Assembly (NCBI GenBank): GCA_949358305.1
Contig: OX442314.1
Location: 20,453,060-20,517,059, forward strand
Length of the DNA stretch: 64,000 bases
From: Strigamia acuminata
Lineage: Eukaryota > Arthropoda > Chilopoda > Geophilomorpha > Linotaeniidae
Direction: 5' to 3'
A model generated the notes under the pieces. That model saw only the letters and a program-made list of their open reading frames with translations, did no database searches and was not told where the DNA came from. Within the stretch, counting starts at the first letter, position 1; each line of letters starts with the position of its first letter. Shown in pieces: positions 10,878 to 22,495 of this stretch. The position numbers and the translations under genes are program-made.

Positions 10878-11162
10878 TTTCCTAATTATTTGAATCAATA
10901 TATCAATATATGAATTAAAATCAGTCCAGTGAGTATAACATGCCCAGAAAACGCTTACAGAGTTCAGCCGCTGAGTTGGCACTAAACATTAACTGACACC
11001 TAGCGATAGAACGTGTAATGTCGTTTCACTTTTTCTATTGACCCGGCTGGTTAATAGAAATCGATAAAACTGGTACGTTTGAAAACAAGAGTAAAATTAA
11101 TTTTTTAAGAATAATTTCGCGATTTAATTGTTTTTTAAGGAAAGGAAGGGAAACCATCTACT
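10878..11162. promoter_or_regulatory. Divergent promoter of COPA and the ANKRD16-like gene
   Basis: 285 bases separate the two opposing start codons, so this segment must hold both promoters and 5' UTRs. I see no TATA box or recognisable motif. The COPA side contains two TATCAATATATGAATT-like AT tracts. Confidence 0.5.
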
Positions 11163-12618
11163 ATGGAGGAGTCTGAATTTCGAAAAATTTCACATTTTGC
11201 ATGTGTTGGTGATTTAGAAAATTTCAAAATCAATTTTGATAAAAAAAATTTAAAAATACACTGCGGTAACGGAGGTGTTAAAGACACCTTACCTCATGTA
11301 GCAGCTAGATGTGGACATTTACCCATATTAAAGTGAGTTTATTACACACAAAACCATTTTTATTTTTTAAAAAAGGCAATTAAGCCTACCGGTATCTAAC
11401 CACTTTTCATTTCAGATTTTTAAACGATGAATGTGGACTTAAATATATAGAAGCGGAAAATGCTGAGGGAAAAACTGGTTTGCACGAAGCTGCGCAGCAC
11501 GGGCATTACGAATGCGTTTCTTATTTACTCGCTATAGGGTGTAATGTTGATGCATTGAAAAGAGCTGACTGGTGATGACTGTAATTTAACGTAAAAAATA
11601 TAAGAAATTACATTTTTTTATCTGTTAATTTTTATTTCAGGACACCTTTGATGTTAGCTTGCACCAAAACTAATCGAAACGTCATTGAGAAGTTGGTCGA
11701 GCATGGAGCAAACTTAAATCTGATTAATAAAGACGGTTGGACGTGTTTTCACATCGCATGTCGAGAAGGAAATGAAAATATCGTCGCATATTTACTGTCA
11801 AAAAATTTACAGTTGGCGAGTGTCAAGAGCAAAAACGGTCGCACGCCTTTGCACACGGCAGGTAGGAGAATGAAGCTGAAAATTAAAAATAAATAAAATT
11901 ATAAAACATTTTATACATATAAGTTTTACACGGCCGGCATTCAGTAACGGATCTTTTGCTAAGAACTGGAGATTTCACGTGTAACGAAACAGATTCGTGT
12001 GAAACAACTTTTATGATGGATGCATTGCGGAGTGGACATATTACATGCGCTGAATTGCTTCTGAAACACAATGACTCAGTAAACTATTCAACAGATTAGT
12101 TTAAATTGGAATTAACGTATTTATTTCGCATATTGCAGATTGATTTACGTCAACGCGATGCAAATGGTAGACAAGCTATTCATTTGGCGGCTGAAGCGGA
12201 TCAAATTAAATCGATAGAATTTTTAATGGAACGTTGCATAAGTGTTGATGATAGGACAACAAATGGAAACACACCGTTGCATATAGCCAGCAGAGTGCGA
12301 TTAAAACATTTTTAATAGTTTACAAACTGCAAATATTGATATTCGGTTCTGCATTTTTTGGTTAATATAGGAAGGCAATATCGAAACTGTCAAATTCTTA
12401 ATAAACAAAGGAGCAGACTGCTTAATAAAAGATAATAAAAACAGAAATGGTAAGAACAAAGAGTTAAAGTTGAATTTTTATTAATTTTTATGCATTTACG
12501 TTTGTGTTTATTGCTTCCAGCTCTTGATTTTGCATCTTGTGCCAAACTCGATGAAGTTGCGGTGTTTTTAAATGACTGTTTAGTGAAGAAAAGCGATCGA
12601 TTATCAGTTAGTGCTTAA
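11163..12618 (+). CDS. ANKRD16: Ankyrin repeat protein, ANKRD16-like
   Basis: At least six exons joined at clean GT-AG sites encode a protein made almost entirely of ankyrin repeats. Recognisable repeats include DTLPHVAARCGHLPILKFL, GKTGLHEAAQHGHYECVSYL, WTPLMLACTKTNRNVIEKLV, GWTCFHIACREGNENIVAYL, GRTPLHTAVLHGRHSVTDLL, GRQAIHLAAEADQIKSIEFL, GNTPLHIASREGNIETVKFL and a final NALDFASCAKLDEVAVFL. The repeat number and the short C-terminal tail fit ANKRD16, which in vertebrates binds alanyl-tRNA synthetase and helps prevent mistranslation. Assignment within the ankyrin superfamily is less certain. The exon after 11861 uses the acceptor at about 11921, because only that one restores the LHGRHS repeat. 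Confidence 0.7.
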
Positions 12619-12922
12619 CACATTGTTATTACCCATTTGCAAGAGTTTAAAGTAAGTGCTAAATAAACAAAAGTCGAATATAATTTACGCCTAAATGAAA
12701 AATAAACGATTATTTTGTTAAAGTAAACGTTTTACAGTTTATCTATCTGAATTATTATGACCATTACAACATTTAGAATCCATTTTGTGTAGAGTAATCT
12801 ATTGGTAAACAATGTTAAGTTGTGGATTGTCGATTCAAAAGACATAAATTTGTCGTAATTCCACTGAGGTTTGGTAATTCGTTTTACCATATATTCGAAT
12901 CTCGTTCTTTGTTCGCATCAAA
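12619..12922. other. Intergenic gap, ANKRD16-like to DEG/ENaC gene
   Basis: About 300 bases of AT-rich sequence with no open frame of interest. It should contain the ANKRD16-like 3' end (AAATAAACAAAAG near 12661 and AATAAACG near 12701 are possible polyadenylation signals) and the promoter of the next gene. No core promoter motif is clear. Confidence 0.5.
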
Positions 12923-14492
12923 ATGATTTATCACAGCCGTGGCTCCGCTTTACGCAGGCCACATTGTGTCGTTCGGAGACCCAAGAAGCGCACAACTCCT
13001 AGCAAAGCATCAGAGTTTGATAAAATTGTTAATATCGGCGCGTTTACTACTCGGATGTGGTACAACGTTACGTGGAGTTTGTTTTTAATATTTTGTTTGA
13101 TTCTTTGCATTTATCAGACTTGCAACAGACTTAATTTGTATTATGCGAATCCGATTACTACTATTGTCAGTATTTTAAGAAATTCTACGTTCCTGTATCC
13201 GATTATCACCGTTTGTGGCAGTTTAAAAGGCGGTACAAACGAAATGGAGAAATATTTGGCCAGGAATCGGTGGGATTGCAGCGGACCGAAAGAAAAGAAG
13301 TTCTGGGAAACATTAACGGCATTAAATTTAAATCAAATTTGGAGCATGGCTAATATTTCCAAAGATTTTAATGTTCGTGGCTCAGTAAGTCAAATTTAAA
13401 CCTACAATTCCATGTTTTGATTTTTTTTAAAAACGTGATTTTTGTAATTTATCAGTTGACATCTATCGATGGAGCTGACATCAAAGTTAAAACTCACGAA
13501 TTGTCAACAATTTTTGGTTTTTGCGCGTCATTGTCTTTAGGTATTTATTCGTTTCTTAAGAGTTTCATTTGAAACTAACTAATGAATTTTAGATGTTCCG
13601 GTAAAGCCGCATCCTCCATCCGTTTACAAGCTATTTCTTAGTCGTTCCGTCATTGCAAAATGCTCCGATAAGCCAAAAGTAAGAATGAATGTTTGGTAAT
13701 CAAAATAAAAATTGCAATTGTCGAAATTCTAGGTGTTAATTCACACCGATGCTGATTACGCAAAATCTATGTTTCTCGAAACAACATCATTAGAGTTACC
13801 TCACTCCGTATCAGGACGGCTGGTTTTATCCGCTAAACAAGTAATTCAATCATATTTTTTAATAGATTCAAATTAAAACGTTGCAATTCAAGTTCAAGCT
13901 CGTCAACACTTCAAACAATCCGTGTTATCGCGACAGTGAAAGAACCAAATGTTTTAATGACTGCGTCTTTAATGCTATTTACAATCAAACTTTTTGCAAG
14001 TAAGAACTAAAGAGAAAAATTAATTCTTATTTAAAATGACCGTTGTTTTTTTATTTCAGATTTCCTTTCATGGATTCAGTAGCACTTTTTGATCATTTGC
14101 CTTACTGTTCCGGTACAGCGAGATCCTCCTTGGCTTATTCCATCATCATCGAACGATATCGGCAAACCAATCCCGACAACTGCAAGTGCCCTAAAATTTG
14201 CGATGAAGTTGTTTACTCGACGTCTTTATTTATTGATGATAAGTTAGAAAATGAAACCTTAATCGTCGTTGAAGTTAGCGATACAAATATTGAATTAATT
14301 GAACAAAAGCTTTCTTACGATTTCATTTCTTTGCTCTGCGATATTGGCGGGAACCTGAGTTTGTACATTGGGGTTTGCTTGTTGTCAGTTTTGGATTTTA
14401 TTGAATCTATCTGCAAAATAATTTCTAAGACAGCTTTTTTCAATCGATGTTCAAAGGTCGGAAGTGCAAAGGAAACTGTTATACTAAATTGA
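12923..14492 (+). CDS. DEG/ENaC sodium channel, pickpocket family
   Basis: About six exons encode roughly 440 residues with the DEG/ENaC plan. A short cytosolic N-terminus is followed by a first membrane helix (WSLFLIFCLILCIYQTC). The long extracellular loop has the conserved C-terminal Cys-rich stretch: NPCYRDSERTKCFNDCVF, NQTFCKFPF, HLPYCSG, NCKCPKICDEVVYSTS. A second membrane helix with the pore reads DIGGNLSLYIGVCLLSVLDF. These amiloride-sensitive-type channels conduct sodium in sensory and epithelial cells, and ligand and role vary between paralogues. The selectivity filter reads G-V-C where G-x-S is usual. The first ATG after 12900 is used. I cannot assign a specific ppk orthologue. Confidence 0.85.
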
Positions 14493-14737
14493 TTTTTCTG
14501 GCTTTAATTTAATGCATTCTCATTATAATCCCAATGAATATTTTAGGTACGTCACAATAACACGTAAGCACATAGTAATATAATCATAGTGTATTTATTT
14601 AGAAACTATATGTAGTGTTCTAGAAAATAAACTTTTAATTCATAATCCAAAAATACGGTTCTATCAAATGGTGATGGCGAGATCAATAAAATCAATAAAA
14701 AAAAACATTGGTTTATTACCCGGAATGACTTTTAGAT
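14493..14737. other. 3' flank of the DEG/ENaC gene
   Basis: AT-rich, non-coding. AAAATAAAC near 14624 is a plausible polyadenylation signal for the channel gene. Nothing else is recognised. Confidence 0.4.
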
Positions 14738-14751
14738 GTTGTCAAGGCAAC
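14738..14751. promoter_or_regulatory. X-box (RFX site) upstream of CFAP57
   Basis: GTTGTCAAGGCAAC fits the X-box consensus RYYRYY-N1-3-RRNRAC at every position with a 2-base spacer. RFX factors use X-boxes to drive ciliary genes in insects, nematodes and vertebrates. It lies immediately upstream of a probable CFAP57 5' UTR exon that ends at a strong donor (GAACCT|GTAAGT) at 14869/14870 and joins an acceptor (TTTACAG) at 15138. A weaker X-box-like GTTACTATAGCAAT occurs at 15069-15082 in that intron. Confidence 0.7.
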
Positions 14752-14869
14752 TGAGGAAGTGAAGCAGCCGACACAAAAACAGACAGGCTCAACATGTGCT
14801 GGCTGCAGTGAATTTATCCAGTTTGGCCAACTGAACAACGTTTCAACTTATTTGGTACAAATTCGAACC
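14752..14869 (+). other. Probable 5' UTR exon of CFAP57
   Basis: The segment between the X-box and a consensus GTAAGT donor contains an upstream ATG with a five-codon frame (ATG TGC TGG CTG CAG TGA) and no frame continuous with the CFAP57 start. Splicing to the TTTACAG acceptor at 15138 would place 15 bases before the ATG at 15154. The exon's 5' limit is not visible from sequence. Confidence 0.5.
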
Positions 14870-15153
14870 TGTAAGTACAACACTGGCGTTCAAAACGCAC
14901 AATTTGAACACAAAAGAGACGAATACCTTTCAAAAATGTACAAAACCAAACTATTTTTAGCATAAATTTCAAAATCAATTAATACCAACCTCATTTTTAT
15001 TATCTTTCTAAATATAAAAACCAATATTCTCTGTATGTTTACATTTCTCCGTTCTTTCCAAATTGATTGTTACTATAGCAATATTTGTTATTCCCTACGA
15101 TATGAAAACATAATTTACATTAATGGTTATCTTTACAGGGTTTAAAAGAAATC

Positions 15154-18100
15154 ATGTTAGCCTGCTTGCAAACAAAGTATATATTTGGTGTTAAAGATCA
15201 TATCAAATCAAACGTCCATTTTATTGATGACCACACACTGGTATATCCGAGTGGAATTAATGTCGTTGTTTACCACATCAACCACAGGACCCAGAACTAC
15301 ATTCCTCCACATTCCAAAGGCAGAGGAATGACATGTCTGGTGGTGAGTCCTGATCGAACGCGCATGGCCATTGCAGAACGGGGAGAACAAAGGGCCATCA
15401 TCAACATATACGATCCCTCAACCAGAAGAAGACTTAAGACCTTAGTATCACCCGAAGTACAATGCAGAGAGTATGTGAGCATGGCTTTTGCATCTGATGG
15501 CAAACACTTCATGGCGCAAGGTGGGGGTCCGGATTGGACCCTCACTTACTGGTTGTGGGAGAAAAACAGACTGTTGGGTACTGTTTGTAACAGTAATTTG
15601 CAGACACTGACACCCATTAACGAGGTAATTTGCTAGGATGGGAAAAGAAATGAATATATTTTCAATTATTTTGATTTTATTAGGTGCTTTTTCATCCGCT
15701 TGATCACCTGGTTGTGTGTGCTGTTGGGCCCTCGGTTTTACAATGTTTGAAGTTTACTAAAGGATCGTTCAAGCATAGGCCTGTACACAAAGTAGAAGGG
15801 ATTATGTTTACGTGTGCTCATTGGGTTAACGAAGACCGTATTATTGCTGGAAGTGATGTTGGTGAAATTATATTAATCGACCATTTTGAGCTGAAGAGTA
15901 TTATTATTGTTCAGAGAATGGTGTGGGTTGATGCTAATCAAGAAGAAATGCGGTGAGTTGTGATATGACGTTTGGATTAAATAGAACTAAGCTGTCATTC
16001 TATGTCAACATTAAATATTAATGATGCAATAAATAGAAGAATGCTCGTTGTTTTTGACGGTATAGATGTCGTTTACAGGTGCAATTTTAGTGCATTAGGA
16101 TATGATGTGGTCGTGACAGTGGGAGGGTCGAGATATAAATCGATTTCTTTGGCATCCATCCAGCCAAGGCCAAATAGAATTAGTTTCATTATTTGAATAA
16201 AAACTGGTGTATATGTGATCGTAAATCACTTCTCTTTTGTTATTTTTTATTTTCAAACAGAAATCGTGGTGATGAATTGGAAGAACCTCCTGAATATCAA
16301 ATGTTTCCACTCAATAGACCAGTAAACTTCATTTCATCATATTCAAAAGGAGTTTTTGTTTCTTGTGGATCTGGATCGGTTTATTTCTTTGAAAAAGTGC
16401 AGAATGAAAAAGAAACGACTTACAGACAAACAAAAATGCTCCGTGTGAGTAATATAACTTGAAGTGGATTTATCTATTGTTTGTTTATGTAATGTATATT
16501 TTAGATTCCTCAAGATCCACTATGTGCCGACCCGTCCAGACCGGAGGAACAGATTTGTCAACACATTACAATTAGCCCTGGTGAAGAGTTGTGCGTTGTA
16601 AGCACCAATCAACTACAGTTATATTGTATGAACTTAACAACATTTGAGATATACAAGGTAGAGATAATCATATTTGTTTGTGATAAAATATGAAATAAAA
16701 AAAATATGTCTGTATTCCAGAGCTTCCAAGTACACTTTGACTTCTTGGTTACTCCATTTCATTCCAAACCAATTGTAGATTTGGATTTATGTATTCGAAA
16801 ACCTATAACAGTCACTTGTGGCATTGATAATTCCATTCGACTATGGAACTACGAATCAAACACGGAAGTTTTGCATAAGGAATTTAGCGAAGAAGTATTG
16901 TGCATTGCAATTCATCCTGCAGGTCCTTTTTTCCTCTAAATATTTTACCCATTTTGCACATTTATTTGTGATTTTTTTTGTCAGGGTACATACTAATCGT
17001 TGGTTTCAATGATAGAGTTAGATTGATGACCGTGTTAATTGACGAACTTAAGATATTTAAAGAAATTAATCTCAAATCATGTAGAATCGCTACATTCAGT
17101 CACGGTGGCCATTTGTTTACTGCCATGCAAGACAATGTGATACAAGTATACAGCACCATTACATTCGAATTGGTGCAAAGCTTAAAAGGACATCACACAA
17201 AGGTGCGCGAGAGGGAGTGTTGTGGATCTGTAATTTGTATTATTATTATTGTTTAGGTAACATCTTTAGCGTGGACTTACGACGACACCAGCATAGTTTC
17301 TTGCGGTGTCGATGGTGCGGTGTACGAGTGGGGGCCCATCACTGGCAAAAGAACTTCAGAAAGTGTAATCAAAGGATGTCACTATTTGTGCGTGACTGTC
17401 ACATCAGACAACAAAGCTGCTATTGCCATTAGTGGCGACAGGGTGGTTCGTGAGATCAGTGAATCTCAAGTTGTACGACAGGTGTCGACGAATGAAATAC
17501 TCACGCAAGTGGTGTTGTCTCACAGTGGAAGATATTTGTTTATAAGTACGGGCCACGGTTCAATTTGGTCCGTTAAATTTCCATTGGCGTCGTTTGCTGG
17601 TGATTTTCTGGAATATCACATACACAGCGCACCAATTACGAAGGTACGTAGTAGGAGTATAAATCAAGCTTATAATTATACGTTGGATTAGTTTAATGAG
17701 TGTTGCATGTTTGTTTTGCTCGAATCAATGCGCAATGGATGTGTCTAATTGGTTGAATTTGCTAATGTTTAGATGAAGATAACGTATGATGATCAATATT
17801 TAGTTACTGCGAGTGAGGATGCGTCTGTTTGCATATGGAGTATTGTGGATCGTGAAGGACGGTCACTCAGAAGAGAGAAAGAGATAGTCGTTGCTCATGA
17901 AACGTTGATCACTCTACCTGAGCTCGAAGAAAAGGTTTGATTTTTGCTTAGTCAAATTATCTTCTTATTTTTCTGTATTATATTTTGCAGAACTCGATTA
18001 TAAATGATATGAAAATCAGAGTGAACGAGTTGAAAATGGAGAGTGAATACCAAATGAGATTGAAAGATATGAAGTACGCGGATAAAATGACGGACATGAC

Positions 18101-20059
18101 CAAGAGTTTCATCAATGAGATGGATGCACTGAGACAAAAACTTCAGGCATAAATACAAATAATATTCAATTATCAATCGAATGAAGAAGTTTGAATTTTC
18201 CAGGCGGCAGAAATGGAGAAAGATCGAGTTGTTATGCAGTTTGACGAAGAAATGAGAAAAACAACGCACAAATTCTCGCATGAAGCCGACGAAACCGAAG
18301 CTTTGAGCAACCATAAATTGATATTGGAATACAAGAAATACCAGGAGTTGCAAGAATTTAGTTCGCAAGCTCAATTGGAGTTGGAAAGCAAATTAGAAGA
18401 TTTGGAGAAATCAAAAAAACAGGCGTTGGAAGAGTTAATCGAGTTCTATGAGAATAAATTAAGAGACAAAGAAGGCCAGTTGGACATGGTACTCAAATTA
18501 ATGTCTTATCCGATTCACTTTTCATCCACATTTGGTGAATTTGCACATTTTATGAAATATTACAGGTTAGAGAACAATCACAGTCCACTTACTTGGAACA
18601 AGAAGAAGTTAAAAAACAGATTGAAGAGGATACAGATAGAGAGATTTTAGATACTAAAATCAAGTATGAAAAGAAACTGAAGGAAGAAAAGGATTCGAAC
18701 ATAAAACTGAAAGGAGAAGCTGCTCTGTTAAAGAAAAAAGTAATTTAAAAAAAAATCTGACGTAAAATCTTTTTTTTTAACATGTTTAGTTTTAGTTTTT
18801 AACTATGCAAAAAGAAATCGATGACCAGAAGATGAACATACAGAAAGGTGTGACAGAACAACAAAAACTGCAAGGTGTTATCAATAGTTTAGAGAAGGAT
18901 ATTGGGACATTGAAGGAAGAGATCAATGAAAGGGATGGTACGATTCAAGATAAAGAAAACAAAATATACGACTTGAAAAAGAAAAATCAGGAGTTAGAAA
19001 AGTTCAAGTTTGTCTTGGACTACAAGATCAAAGAACTGAAGAAACAGCTCGAGCCCAAGGATAACGATATCAGAGAAATGGAGGAACAAGTGTCAGTAGT
19101 AAGTGCTAAATGAAACACTTAATCAAACACGAATAAATTAAAAATTGTTATATACTTTTAGATGGAAGTTGAATTGAACAGGTTCAGATTGGACAACGAG
19201 AAATTGGAATTGGAAATCAACGCACTCAAGCAAAAGTTACGCGTAATTGACAAAGAGATGCGAGAAGAAAGAGTAAAGGCGAGTAAAGAAAATAAAAATG
19301 TGAAAAGTAATGTGATAAATCAGTTAAACAAATTTGCATCTAGGCTCGTGACGTGCAAACTTCATTCGACAGGCTTAAATCAGACATATATAAGTGTGCC
19401 GGCTTCTTACAAAATACCAAGCAGCTCAAACAAAGCGTTAAGCTCATATGCCAGACGCACGTGGCCGCGCACAAGGTATCAAAGTAGACCTAAAACTAAC
19501 TCGGCAACCACTAACCTAAACCAGCAAAACTGAGCCTAACTGAATCGATTGAATGGTTTAGCCTGGAAATTTTCTAGAAGACACTTACACGTTGCTACTT
19601 AACACATCAGGCAGAGAGAACATCTTGAGAGAACCGTAGTGTCTCTGAGAAGAAAACTTAATAAAGACACAAAGCTTCATTACAGCGATTACTTCCGTAT
19701 AATGAAGGTTGGTTTCATGCTTTTCGCATGTGTAGTAAGCGAATTTTAATTTTCCTATACAATCAGCAAAATGTGAGACTGATTAAAGAGATCAACGATT
19801 TGAGACAAGAGCTCAAAGTTGCCCGAGTACAGTTATGCGAGATGGAAAAAGGGAAAGTCAAAGTGTGTAAAATCGAATCGTCGGGTAAATTGCAAAGCGT
19901 CACTGCTGGACAAATACGAGAAGGTCAAGGTGAAGTCGATGTAAACTTAATCAAAAAGATAAGATAAGCTAACTCCAGCATAAGGAAATTAACGCTCTAC
20001 ATTCGCGCCTCGAAGATAATAGCATGAAATTGCCGCAGATTAAATCCAAATGTGGCTAA
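15154..20059 (+). CDS. CFAP57: Cilia- and flagella-associated protein 57 (CFAP57/WDR65)
   Basis: Axonemal protein involved in assembling a subset of inner dynein arms. The N-terminal half is WD40 propellers: [81 protein letters not shown]. The C-terminal half is a long coiled coil with blocks diagnostic of the family: [19 protein letters not shown], [58 protein letters not shown] and [27 protein letters not shown]. Several coding exons near 19345-19480 are read in a different frame from their neighbours after splicing. The terminal [20 protein letters not shown] requires a 38-base intron (19941-19978); otherwise the protein stops at 19967. Convergent with TECR. Confidence 0.92.
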
Positions 20060-20288
20060 GTCAAAAACTAGCCAGCTCTAAAGAAAATTGTTTGTTTGTT
20101 TGTCAAGAAATTTAAAATTGTCAGTTTTTGATCAAACGTTTAACAAGTATGATACCTTATTGCCTAAGTTTACAAGGAAAAATTGGAATGTAAACTATTA
20201 CGTTCTTAAATTGAGTTAATAACAAAATTTGTGCATTCACTTGTAACAAATAAAAATTAAATAACATAAAATTCACAATACATTCATT

Positions 20289-22058
20289 CTAAATGATGAA
20301 AGGTACGATTGAACTACGCTTCTTCGGGTAATTGCGGAACTCCTTTTTGTAGTTCCGATGTTTGCCGAGAGCCCACAGCGTCATTTGATAGAATCCTGCC
20401 AATGTGAATAATCCCGCTGGAAATAAAAATCATTTCTCGTCTTATTAAAATGAAACGAGCATTTACAAATTAGAGTATTGCCTGGTAAACATTGAGTCAT
20501 GACGGTAAATGCCAACCACGAGCCTACTTCGTAAGTGTAGTTCGGACAAGAGACGAAATTGAAGAGAAACGTTAACGGGTTGCCAGTTGACTGAGGAATC
20601 TTCCTCACTTTGGTACCTAAAAATTCAAATTCGATTAATATTATATTGTTATTTAATCAAAATTTTCTCACCAGGTGGTCTCAAGTTACGAAGCGCAATG
20701 TGAATGCTGAAATTGCCAAGTTCGCATATCTAAAATAATTTTTTTTTTAAATTCATTATTTTTTTAAATGGGGGTTTAGAATCGGAAATATTTTACCACA
20801 AAAGCAGCCAGAGCGGAGTAGATATGCCAGCAACAACCTATCAAGAAGAAAAAAATTAATTATTTTACTTCCTTCATTTTGAGCAGACCTATTGTTACTT
20901 ACCAGGTGCAGTGTATAATGGATGGTTGATATAATACGCAACATACGCTGCAAATCCCCAGTAATATGCTGAATTCTGAAAAATATCAAATTATTTTCAT
21001 TTTTGTTTAAGAGTTTCCAAAGTAAAAAAAAAATAATTACTTTGAAAATGTTTAATATCGGCATCGTAGTGTGGGAAAAACGATGAACAAATACTGTTTC
21101 CAGGAGTCTCTTTATGTAGTGAAATGACCAACAACCAGCTGCAATACTTTATAATAAAAAAAATTTTAAAAATTAAAAGTTAAAAATTTTTAAGTTTTTC
21201 TTACTGTACAACTGTATGGGTGTGTAATTTCGAAGCTTCAGCGCCGTAAATAAATGCCGGTCGAGTGTAAAACCAAAGATACACCAGCAACGGTCCAGCA
21301 TACTCGGTCAAAAAAACCTAACAATTTTTACAAGTAATTAAAATAGTTAATTAAGATTATTTTTTAAAAAAAACTACGGTTGTCCATCCAATCTGTGGTC
21401 CAAGGTCTTTGAAATACAATTTACTTCCATTCGTTAATCTGAGGGAATCCAATTTCTCGTCATCATTTAACGTCTTTCCCTCTACAAAAAAAAACGAATT
21501 TAAAATAGAAAATTAACGACAACCAATGACAAGTAAACATACTTTTTTCAGTTTTAAACGCTTGTCGCTCAGGATAATACTGTTTTCCTGGAAAATTCAA
21601 GTTCGTTAAACTGTTTTATACCGATTAAAAATTCTTTTCCTTACTAAATTGACTGAATTTCTTTTTCACGTCGTAAATTGTCGACGATGGCTGCAACTGT
21701 TAACCAATTTGAAAAAAAAAATACAAATTAAATAAAAATAGATTTTAATGAATAAAATAGCTTTAAAAAATGTATACACTCACATCTTGTAGAATAGCCA
21801 ATGATTTGCCCGTGTTGCTTGCCAAAATTTCAATCTATAAAATTAAAATTTTATTTTACTTAAAAAAAAAAAATATTAAAAAAAAAAAATGTTAAAGTCT
21901 GATGGCCACATCGGAGTCCTTCGACCGGTCGCTTTCAAAATTCAAATAACCCCAAAAATCCCCATTTGGTCTCCCTTGTTACGAAAATATTCTTCAAAAC
22001 CATCATTACAATCCTTGTACGACAAAAAAATAGGTTAGAATTGCGTCCCTACCTCCAT
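20289..22058 (-). CDS. TECR: Very-long-chain enoyl-CoA reductase (TECR/Sc2)
   Basis: ER membrane enzyme for the last step of very-long-chain fatty-acid elongation, reducing trans-2-enoyl-CoA with NADPH. Exon 1 is only six coding bases (ATGGAG|GTAGGG at 22053-22058). It joins [18 protein letters not shown], a ubiquitin-like N-terminal domain, followed by the hydrophobic steroid-reductase fold: [92 protein letters not shown]. It ends in the family's lysine-rich C-terminus [14 protein letters not shown]. The catalytic region around [11 protein letters not shown] is intact. It is head-to-head with the DnaJ gene. Confidence 0.93.
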
Positions 22059-22297
22059 AGTCGCCTTCGAAACAACTTGCACCAAGGTAACTCAGCTACT
22101 CGCGGCGCTCCGAACGATCGCTATCGCAATTCGATATCAATATCAATTCCAGAAGTCTTCACGATTGGCCCAACACTATATACTCTCCAACCTCGACGTG
22201 CACTTTAATTTTACTTTCAGGTTTGACCGCGAGGTGTCATCTCCACAAATGACGTAAAAAGTAAAAATGACGTAGCTTTCTCATTTTGTCCTCAAAA

Positions 22298-22316
22298 CTT
22301 CCGGAATGTTCCAGCT
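22298..22316 (+). promoter_or_regulatory. Heat-shock element upstream of DnaJ-1
   Basis: ACTTCCGGAATGTTCCAGC contains three perfectly spaced, alternating HSF units: TTC (22299-22301), GAA (22304-22306) and TTC (22309-22311). A TATA-like TATTTAAA lies at 22328-22335, so the HSE is about 17 bases upstream of the TATA box and about 180 bases upstream of the DnaJ ATG. This is the arrangement of heat-inducible insect chaperone promoters. Two TGACGTA half-CRE sites lie just upstream, near 22251 and 22269. Confidence 0.8.
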
Positions 22317-22495
22317 TGGCCCGAGCGTATTTAAACGACGAAGTTAATTTTAACCTCGTATAGAGTCGGCCATCGTTTCAAATAGATCGAGGTAAGGATA
22401 AACATTTCTCTCAACTTTGGAAATGTAGATGACAAGTTAGAATATGAACCGTTTCTCCACTTTTTAGGCTTAGAAAATCCCGCTGAGATTGTGCG

